From: Trebonia sp963795335
GTDB lineage: Bacteria > Actinomycetota > Actinomycetes > Streptosporangiales > Streptosporangiaceae
Direction of reading: 5' to 3'
Assembly (NCBI GenBank): GCA_963795335.1
Contig: CAWCHI010000011.1
Coordinates: 1 to 64,000, forward strand
DNA length: 64,000 nt
In this document: piece after piece, positions 57,048-64,000 of the stretch
How the letters are laid out: every line of letters begins with the position of its first letter
How positions within the stretch are numbered: the first letter of the stretch is position 1
Translations under genes and position numbers: made by a program
Notes under the pieces: model-generated
The model's input: the letters and a program-made list of their open reading frames with translations, nothing else
The model's database searches: none
Told to the model about the DNA's origin: nothing

Positions 57048-58935
57048 GAAGGCAGCCAGCCCAGGGTGACCGGATCGAACACGCGCTCGACGTAGATCTG
57101 GTGCCACAGGGAGAACACCACCAGGCTCCAGACCTGCCGCCAGGGGACGTCCGGATCGCCGTCGCGGAAGCGGCCGAGCACGGCGTCCACCGCCCGCCGG
57201 TCGAGCCACTCCTCGGTCCGCGCCTCATGCACTACGTGGTCCGCGAAGCCGGACAGCTCGCCCCGGAACCAGTGCCCGACCGGCACCGGGAACCCGAGCT
57301 TGCGGCGCTCGGCGCTCTCTTGCGGCAGCAGGGCGCCGACCGCCTCCCGGAGCGCGAACTTGGTCGTGCCGGCCGCGGTCTTCTCCGCCCGCGCCAGCGG
57401 CTGGCCACGCTCATCACCTCGCGGTCGAGGAACGGCGTGCGCAGCTCCAGCCCGTGGGCCATGGACCCGCGGTCGGCCTTGACCAGGATGTCGCCCGGCA
57501 GCCAGGTGTTCAGGTCGACCAGCTGCATGGTGGCCACGTCGTCCAGCCCGGCCGCCTCGGCCTGGTCGAAGACGGGCCCGGTGACGTCGTACACGCTGCC
57601 GCCGCCGTAGCGGGTCAGCGCGTCGATCTCGGCCGCCGGGAAGACGTTGGCGTTGCCGATGTAGCGGGTCCGCAGCGGCGTCGCGATCCGCGCGAGCAGC
57701 CCCCGGCCGCGCTGCCCGGGCGGTATCCGGTGGGCCATCGCCTGCGCCAGTGACCGCCCGGAGCCGGGCAGCCGGGTCGCCGCCCGCACCACCCCAGGCT
57801 GGTAGTAGACGCCGTAGCCGCCGAACAGCTCGTCGGCCCCTTCGCCCGACAGCACCACCTTGACGTGCCGCCGCGCCTCCCGGGCGGCGAACCACAGGCC
57901 GGTCGCGGCGGCGTCCGCCAGTGGGTCGTCGAGCTGCCAGATGATCTGCGGCAGCTTGGCCGCGAACTCCTGGGCGGTGATCAGGTAGGGGATGTTGCGC
58001 AGCCCGAGCGCCGCCGCCGTCCGCTGCGCTTCCTCGATCTCGCTGTAGCCAGGCCGGTCGAACCCGGCCGTGAAGGTCGGCAGCCCGGGCCGCGTCTCGG
58101 CCGCGATGGCGCAGATCGCGGCCGAGTCCACCCCGCCCGACAGGAACGCGCCCACCGGCACGTCGCTGCGCAGGTGGGCGGCAACGGAGCCGCGCAGGGC
58201 GGCCAGCACCCGGTCCGGAGTCTCCGGGTCGGGTGACCGGGCCGACCGGAGCACCGGGCGCCAGTACCGCGACGGCCGCTCGGCCGGCGCTCCCGGCCGG
58301 ACGACCAGGAACGAGGCGGGCGGCAGGCAGGTGACCGGGGGCGTCATCGTCGACGGCGCCGGGACGTACTGGAACGAGAGGTAGCGGCGGAGCGCTTCCG
58401 GGTCGATGACCGGGACCTCACCCGGGCCGAGCAGCGCCTTGCGCTCGGACGCGAACCGGAACTGGCGGCCCCCGTCGGCCAGCGTGTAGTACAGCGGCTT
58501 GATGCCGAACGGGTCGCGGGCCAGGAACAGCTCGCCCACGGCGGCGTCCCAGATGGCGAAGGCGAACATGCCCCGCAGGCGGCGCAGCGCCTCCCGGCCC
58601 TCGACCGCATAGGTCTCGAGCAGCAGCTCGGTGTCGGACCCGCCGCGCAGCGCCACCCCCTGGGCGGCCAGGCGCTGGGCGAGCTCGCCGTGGTTGTAGA
58701 TCTCGCCGTTGTAGACGATCGTGTAACGGCCGTCGGCCGACCGCATCGGCTGCCGCCCGGCCGCTGACGGGTCGATCACCGCCAGCCGCCGGGCGCCCAG
58801 CGTCACCGGGCCTTCCGCGACCACCTGCTCGTCATCGGCCCCCCGGTGCGCCATCCGCCGGAGGGCGGCCAGTACCCACTCCCCGTCCGGCCTGCTTCCC
58901 CCGGCCAGCGCGAGGCATCCCGCGATCCCCGACAA
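57044..58935 (-). CDS. asnB: Asparagine synthase (glutamine-hydrolysing) family, one frameshift, N-terminal Cys replaced
   Basis: AsnB-type enzymes amidate aspartate using glutamine-derived ammonia. The glutaminase half has RLAVIDPSAAG, VYNGEIYNH and GGSDTELLLETY; the synthetase half has the ATP loop FLSGGVDSAAICAIA and VLSGEGADELFGGYGVYY. A frameshift near 57400 splits the gene: before it comes TPFLDREVMSVASR, after it, in the next frame, ARAEKTAAGTTKFALREAV to the stop at 57044. One missing C would restore SRLARAEKT. The start is a TTG read as M-SGIAG; the residue after the initiator is serine where the family has the catalytic cysteine (MCGIAG). This is either loss of glutaminase activity or a base error. 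Confidence 0.85.
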
Positions 58936-58955
58936 CGATCACCCCTACGTCAGCA

Positions 58956-59741
58956 TTACTTCGGCTGGAACCGTATCCCGCCGTCGAACCGGATAACCTC
59001 CGCGTTCATGTAGTCGTTCTCGATCAGCGACTTGACCAGGTGCCCGAACTCGTCCGCGCGCCCGAGCCGCTTCGGGAATACCACCGGAGCCGACAGCCGG
59101 GCAAGGAACTCGTCGGCGTCCTTGCCGCCGCTGGCGATGGACTTGTAGATCGGCGTGTAGATCACGCCGGGGCAGATCGTGTTGACCCGGACACCGATGA
59201 CGGACAGGTCGCGCGCCGCGGGCACGGTCATCCCGATGATCCCGCCCTTGGACGCCGAGTAGGCGATCTGCCCGGTCTGCCCCTCGAGGCCGGCCACCGA
59301 GGACGTGTTGACGATGACGCCGCGCTGCCCGTCGGCGTCGACCGGCTCGGTCTTCGCCATCGCCGAGGCCGCCAGCCGCAGGGTGTTGAAGGTGCCGGTG
59401 AGGTTGATCGCGATAACGCGGGCGAAGGCCCCGAGGTCGTGCGGCGTGCCGTCGCGGCCGACGGTGCGCGCCGCGAAGCCGATTCCGGCGCAATTCACCG
59501 CGACTCGCAGCGGGTGCCCGGAGTCCTCGGCGGCCCCCACGGCAGCGAGCACCGCGTCCTCGTCGGTCACGTTCGTCTTCACGAACAGCCCGCCGGTCTC
59601 GGCGGCGACCTGCTTGCCGGCCTCTTCGTTCAGGTCGGCGATGATGACATGCGAGCCGGCCGCCGCGAGCATGCGCGCCGTCGCCTCCCCCAGGCCGCTG
59701 GCGCCGCCCGTGACGATCGCGGAAGTTCCATTCAGCTGCAT
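58956..59741 (-). CDS. Short-chain dehydrogenase/reductase (3-hydroxyacyl-CoA dehydrogenase type 2-like)
   Basis: This 261-residue SDR has the NAD-binding motif TGGASGLGEA at residues 11-20, the catalytic NTSSVAG and YSASKGGIIGM (Tyr, Lys), and RVNTICPGVIYTPI. The overall sequence, including AARDLSVIGVRVN, resembles HSD17B10/3-hydroxyacyl-CoA dehydrogenases of fatty-acid or branched-chain breakdown. I start at the ATG at 59741: a -10 box (TATGCT) ends 6 bases upstream and no ribosome site is present, implying a leaderless message. The longer frame has no homology. It is divergent from plsX. Confidence 0.85.
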   Translation of the reverse strand: MQLNGTSAIVTGGASGLGEATARMLAAAGSHVIIADLNEEAGKQVAAETGGLFVKTNVTDEDAVLAAVGAAEDSGHPLRVAVNCAGIGFAARTVGRDGTPHDLGAFARVIAINLTGTFNTLRLAASAMAKTEPVDADGQRGVIVNTSSVAGLEGQTGQIAYSASKGGIIGMTVPAARDLSVIGVRVNTICPGVIYTPIYKSIASGGKDADEFLARLSAPVVFPKRLGRADEFGHLVKSLIENDYMNAEVIRFDGGIRFQPK

Positions 59742-59747
59742 GCAGTG

Positions 59748-59753
59748 AGCATA
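59748..59753 (-). promoter_or_regulatory. -10 box of the SDR gene (leaderless)
   Basis: TATGCT on the minus strand ends 6 bases before the SDR ATG. The spacing places the transcription start at the start codon. The -35 region is weak. Confidence 0.45.
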
Positions 59754-59803
59754 GTTCGCCCGGCTAACAGGCGACGGGGCGAGCAGGCGATAATGGCTGC
59801 GCC

Positions 59804-60927
59804 ATGAGCCATGTGCCGCCGGGTGACGAGGATGCCCACGAGCTGACGCCGCCGCTGCCCGCCGCGGCGAGCGAGCCCGTGATCGCGGTCGACGCGATGG
59901 GCGGCGACTACGCCCCGGATGAGATCGTCGCGGGTGCACTCGCGGCGCAGCGCCAGGACGGCGTGACCACGCTGCTGACCGGGCCGCCGGCCCGGCTGCG
60001 GCCGGTCATCGCCCGGCTCGGCGGGAGCTCGGAGCTGCGGGTGGTGCCCGCCGAGGACGTCGTCGGCATGGGCGAGGGCGCCCTGGCCGGCTTCCGCCGC
60101 CCGCGCTCCAGCATCGCCGTCGCCTGCCAGCTGGTGCGGCGCGGCCAGGCCAGCGCGGTCGTGTCGGCCGGCTCGACCGGCGCGATCGTCGCCAGCGCCC
60201 GGCACCGGCTGCTGCCGCTGCCGGGGGTGGCGCGACCCGGGCTGGCGGTTCTGCTGCCCACCCACCCGAAGCCGACCGTGCTCATCGACGCCGGCGCGAC
60301 GGCCGACCCCAAGCCGGAAATGCTGGTGCAATTCGGGCAGCTCGGAGTGGCCTACGCGCAGATCGCGCTCGGTATCGCGGCCCCGCGCGTCGGGCTGCTC
60401 ACCATCGGGGCCGAGCCGGGGAAGGGCAACGCCCTCACCCGGCGGGCCCACGAGCTGCTCGCGGCCGAGCCCCAGGGGGGCGCCCTGCCGCTGAACTTCG
60501 CGGGCAACGTCGAGGGCGGCGACCTGATGGCGGGCGCGGTCGACGTGATCGTCACCGACGGGTTCACCGGCAACGTGGCCCTGAAGACCCTCGAAGGGGC
60601 CATGCGGTTCGCCGCGGGCGAGCTCCGCACCGCCCTCACCAGTACCCGCACCGCCCGTATCGGGGCGGTGCTGCAGCGGCGCGGCCTGCGCGAGCTCAGC
60701 CACCGGCTGGAGCCCGACTCCTACGGCGGGGCCGCGCTGCTCGGCCTGGGCGGCACCGTCGTGATCGCCCACGGCGCGTCCACCGCCCGTGCCGTCACCG
60801 CCGCCTGCCGCTGGCGGCCAGCCTGATCCGGGGCGATATCAGCGAGAAGATCAGGGAACGGGTCGGCGTCGGCGAGCAGCGCCGCGGCACCCACTTCCTC
60901 GCCGGCCGCGAGCGTGACTCCACGTGA
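59804..60927 (+). CDS. plsX: Phosphate acyltransferase PlsX, C-terminal frameshift
   Basis: PlsX converts acyl-ACP to acyl-phosphate for phospholipid synthesis. Diagnostic stretches are AVDAMGGDYAPDEIV near residue 28, VSAGSTGAIVASA, LIDAGATADPKPEMLVQFGQLG and VTDGFTGNVALKTLEGA. As read it stops at 60826 after CRWRPA. Adding one G in TGCCGCTGG, near 60812, gives ACRLAASLIRGDISEKIRERVGV, the family-type C-terminus, and a stop at 60927. I use that extended end. A GATAAT box lies 9 bases before the ATG, so the leader is very short. Confidence 0.88.
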
Positions 60928-60935
60928 TATTCCGG

Positions 60936-60964
60936 TTTAGCCACCGCCCTTGCGCCGATAGGCT
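60936..60964 (+). promoter_or_regulatory. Promoter of argS (leaderless)
   Basis: TTTAGC (60936-60941), a 17-base spacer and TAGGCT (60959-60964) are followed by 6 bases and the argS ATG. No Shine-Dalgarno sequence is present. Confidence 0.5.
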
Positions 60965-60970
60965 TGTTTC

Positions 60971-62727
60971 ATGGCAGATCCTCAGCAGGTCCTCAGCGCC
61001 CGGGTGCGCGACGCCCTCGTCGCGGCGTTCGGCGCCGACTACGCTGACGCCGACCCGCTGATCCGCCCGTCCTCCTTCGCCGACGCCAGTCGAACGTGGC
61101 CCTGCCGCTGGCCAAGCAGCTCGGCCGGGCCCCGCGCGACATCGCGGCCGAGATCGTCGCCCGAGCTGGACGTGGCCGACATGGCCGAGACGCCAACGGT
61201 CAGCGGTCCCGGCTTCATCAACTTCACCCTCACCAACGGCTGGATCGGTGCCGCGGTGACCGAGGTGCTCGGGTGACCCGCGGGCCGGCGTCCCGGTCAC
61301 CGCGGACCCCAAGACGGTGATCGTCGAGTACTCCTCGCCCAACATCGCCAAGGAGATGCACGTCGGCCACCTGCGCTCGACCATCGTGGGCGACGCGATC
61401 GCCCGGGTGACCGAGTTCGTGGGCGACAACCTGATCAGGGACAACCACGTCGGCGACTGGGGCACCCCGTTCGGCATGCTCATCGAGCACCTGGTCGACG
61501 TGGGGGACGACTCGCCCGAGGCGGGGCTGCTGCGGACCGACCCGAACGCCTTCTACCAGTCCGCCCGGGTCAAGTTCGACTCCGACCCGGTGTTCGCCGG
61601 CCGGGCGCGGGAACGGGTGGTGAAGCTCCAGTCGGGCAACGACCCGGCCACCCTGGCGCTGTGGGCGGAACTGGTCGACATGTCCAAGGCCTACCTGCGC
61701 GACACCTACGCCCGGCTGCGGGTCACGCTGACCGACGCGGACATCCGGGGCGAGTCGTTCTACAACGACATGCTGCCCGGCGGTCGCCGACGACCTGACC
61801 GCCAAGGGCCTGGCCAGGATCAGCGACGGCGCGCTGTGCGCCTTCCCGGCCGGGTTCACCAGCCGGGACGGCACCCCGCTGCCGGTGATCATCCGCAAGA
61901 GCGACGGCGGCTACAACTACTCGAGCACCGACCTGGCCACCATCAGGTACCGGGTCGACACGGTCAAGTGCGACCGGGCGATCTACGTGGTCGGCTCGGA
62001 CCAGGCGCTGCACTTCCGGATGGTGTTCGCGGTCGCCCGGGAGGCCGGCTGGCTGCCCGGACGGGACGACTTCGAGCACGCCCAGATCGGCATGGTCCAG
62101 GGCAAGGACGGACACCGGCTGCGGACCCGGGCCGGAGACAACGTCAAGCTGAGCGACTTGCTGAGCGAAGGCGTGGAGCGGGCCCGGGCGATCCTGGACG
62201 AGGTCGAGCGGGACACGGATCGCCCAGAGACGGGGGTCTCGACCTGGACGCCATCGCGGAGGACGTCGGCATCGGCGCGATCAAGTACGCCGACCTGTCG
62301 ACCGCGCGGGACAGCGCCTACGTCTTCGACTGGGACCGGATGATCTCCTTCCGCGGGAACACCGGCCCGTACCTGCAGTACGCGACCACCCGGATCCGGT
62401 CGATCTTCCGCCGGGCGGGCATGACCGAGGCCGGGATCAGCGGCCCGGTCACGGTGACCGAGCCGGCCGAGCGGGAACTCGCCCGCAAGCTGCTCGAGTT
62501 CGGCGCGGTGGTCACCGCAGGTAGCGGACACGGCCGAGCCGCACCGGCTCTGCGCCTACCTGTTCGAGGTCGCCAGCCTGTTCACCACCTTCTACGAGCT
62601 GTGCCCGGTGCTCAAGGCGGACGACGAGGAGACGCGGCAGTCCCGGCTGGCGCTGTGCGCGGCCACGCTGCGGGTGCTGACGACCGGCCTCGGCCTGCTC
62701 GGCGTTCCGCTCCCCGACCGGATGTAA
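60971..62727 (+). CDS. argS: Arginyl-tRNA synthetase, broken by about six indels
   Basis: ArgS charges arginine onto tRNA and is essential. The class I motif is in SSPNIAKEMHVGHLRSTIVG, with the HVGH form typical of ArgS; further landmarks are DNHVGDWGTPFGML, YSSTDLATIRYR and DMISFRGNTGPYLQYATTR-like FRGNTGPYLQYA. The C-terminal anticodon-binding part ends TTGLGLLGVPLPDRM at 62727. Frame changes occur near 61085, 61165, 61275 (a spurious TGA after TEVLG), 61780, 62215 and 62518. Every section matches ArgS in order, so this is one gene with sequence errors rather than a decayed copy. Confidence 0.88.
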
Positions 62728-63525
62728 CGCGACCGGCGGGCAACGCGCCGGGCAGCAGCCGCGCGCGGCCAGCCGCCTGCCCGTGGGCAGCCGCACCGGC
62801 TCGAACGGGCGGTCGAGCAGGCCAGGTAGTCCTCCCGGCCGACAGGGGCGGCGCCAAGCGAGCGGAGGAACGGGGTGTCCCACTGCGCGTCGATGACGGA
62901 GCCGCCGGCCTCGGCCAGCCGGGCCCGCATGTCGGCCACGGCGACCGCGGCCGCGCCCGGGCGGCGGCCGAACAGCGAGTCGCCGCTCAGGACGCCGCCC
63001 AGGCCGATGCCCATCGCGCCGCCGACCAGGTCGCCGTCCCGCCACACCTCGATGCTGTGGGCCCAGCCGGCGTCGTACAGCGCCAGCAGCGTGCCCAGCA
63101 GCACGTCGGTCAGCCAGCGGGGCTCGCGGTCCTCCCGGCACGCCTCCGCGACCAGCCTGAAGGCCGTGTCGGCGGTGGTCACGAGCCCGTCCCTGCGCAG
63201 CCGCTTGCTGACGTTGCGGCCCAGGTGCACGCCATCGTCCCCGATCACCAGGCGCGGGTCGGGTGACCACCAGGCGACCTGGTAGGGGTCGTCGCTGCTC
63301 GTCGCCGACGACGGCGATGGAGCCGTCTGCGACCTGGTCCTCGTAGCGGATCACGGTCAGCTCGCGGGCGAACTCACCCGGCGCCGGCATGGGGAAGATT
63401 CCCCGCCGGTAGGCGCCGAGCACGCTCGGCGGGCTGAGGTCGGCGCAGAACGCCACCGGCGCGTCGGCCGCGGGCCCGGCCGGGAAGACGAACGATTCCC
63501 AGTCCGGGAAGCGCCTAGCCGACAT
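62728..63525 (-). CDS. aat: Leucyl/phenylalanyl-tRNA-protein transferase, frameshifted
   Basis: Aat adds leucine or phenylalanine to N-terminal basic residues, tagging proteins for the N-degron pathway. The N-terminal frame has FCADLSPPSVLGAYRRGIFPMP. After a shift near 63300 comes VAWWSPDPRLVIGDDGVHLGRNV, and then WAHSIEVWRDGDLVGGAMGIGLGGVLSGDSLF. After a second shift near 62825 comes LLDRPFEPVRLPTGRRL. The order and motifs are those of Aat. The stop cannot be placed because of the indels, so the left end is approximate; it meets convergent argS. The ATG overlaps the stop of the right-edge reductase gene by 11 bases. Confidence 0.8.
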
Positions 63526-64000
63526 GAGCCGGCCGCTTCCGGCCGGACGGCGCCGGCAGGAAGCCGGTGCTGATCAGCCGGTCGATGTTCCGGTCCATGA
63601 GCGCGCCGCTGACCGGGGCGAAGACGATCCCGCTCCCGCGCAGCGCCCGCTCGGTATTAGTCCTGGTATAGGCGGGAAAGACCTCCTTCAGGTACATCTC
63701 GGCCACGGTCAGGCCGCCCGGCTTCGCGGTTCACGAACAGCGGCAGGAACGCGGCCATCGGGTGGGACGGGTCGCGGGCGGCCTGCCGCGCCAGCTCCCG
63801 CACCCAGTCGCTGTACGGAATCTCGTCCACCGGGTAGCCGCGCTCGCGCAGCCGCCCGACCAGGGTCCCGAGCGGGGCGCTGGCCGGGCTCGCGAGGTGG
63901 TAGGTACGCCCGGCCGCCTCCTCGGTGGCGGAGATGTGCCGGATCGCGGCGGCGCAGGTGTCGGCCGCGACGAAATCGAGCGGCAGGTCGATAGCGGGGG
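63515..64000 (-). CDS. C-terminal end of a thioester-reductase-like (extended SDR) protein, partial, frameshifted
   Basis: The gene enters from the right edge on the minus strand. Its readable part is LPLDFVAADTCAAAIRHIS, RTYHLASPASAPLGTLVGRLRERGYPVDEIPYSDWV, and PSHPMAAFLPLFVN, followed after a shift near 63722 by VAEMYLKEVFPAYTRTNTERALRG and a stop at 63515. This pattern resembles the C-terminal part of NAD(P)-dependent thioester reductase domains found in carboxylic acid reductases and at the ends of some NRPS or acyl-ligase proteins. The catalytic part lies outside the window, so the product class is tentative. Confidence 0.55.

Noticed and set aside
60971..62727. argS as a real pseudogene
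   Set aside because: All parts of the protein are present in order, breaks are single-base and mostly in G/C runs, and neighbours with unrelated functions show the same kind of break; an assembly cause is simpler.

Overview
The window is high-G+C actinobacterial chromosome. The gene content points to a menaquinone-respiring, probably filamentous member of the Actinomycetes: complete Nuo complex I, KorAB, a SARP/AfsR-type regulator, the Pth-L25-Prs-GlmU block, a SigR/SigH-like sigma factor and many GTG/TTG starts. The layout resembles Streptomyces-type chromosomes and, on the right, the conserved pmt/rsmI-metG-tatD-ksgA-ispE block. I cannot name the genus. No phage, insertion sequence or CRISPR array was seen. 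Left part (1-6.5 kb): the 3' part of korA and complete korB (2-oxoacid:ferredoxin oxidoreductase, plus strand), then on the minus strand a small hypothetical gene, a PH/septum-formation-like membrane protein, msrA and a polyprenyl diphosphate synthase. Centre-left (6.6-25 kb, minus strand): a geranylgeranyl-reductase-family flavoprotein followed by nuoA to nuoN, with demethylmenaquinone methyltransferase (menG) just upstream and the polyprenyl synthase just downstream, so quinone-tail, quinone-ring and NADH dehydrogenase genes lie together. A canonical Rex-type operator precedes the reductase-nuo run, which predicts repression tied to NADH/NAD+. Middle (25-42 kb): an S9 peptidase, sulfate activation genes cysQ-cysD-cysN, pth, rplY, a tiny protein made of TMVPD repeats downstream of an AfsR-type regulator (an AfsR/AfsS-like pair placed between rplY and prs), prs, glmU, a 14-TM MFS exporter, tRNA-Gln, and a fatty-acid desaturase with a TetR regulator and a matching operator. 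Right part (42-64 kb): rhodanese plus cysteine dioxygenase, a trans-aconitate methyltransferase divergent from a MarR regulator, an ABC-F ATPase, the ispE-ksgA-tatD-metG-GT2 run, a membrane glycosyltransferase-like protein, rsmI divergent from a protein mannosyltransferase, a SigR-like sigma factor, asnB, an SDR, plsX, argS, aat and the end of a thioester-reductase-type protein. A technical feature dominates the edges. Essential or normally intact genes (korA, nuoI, rhodanese, ispE, asnB, plsX, argS, aat, the right-edge reductase) are broken by single-base indels, mostly in short G or C runs, with dense clusters at 0.1-1.3 kb and 60.8-63.8 kb. Because correct protein sequence resumes in another frame each time, I read these as sequencing or assembly errors rather than pseudogenes. 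Coordinates of those genes are reconstructions.
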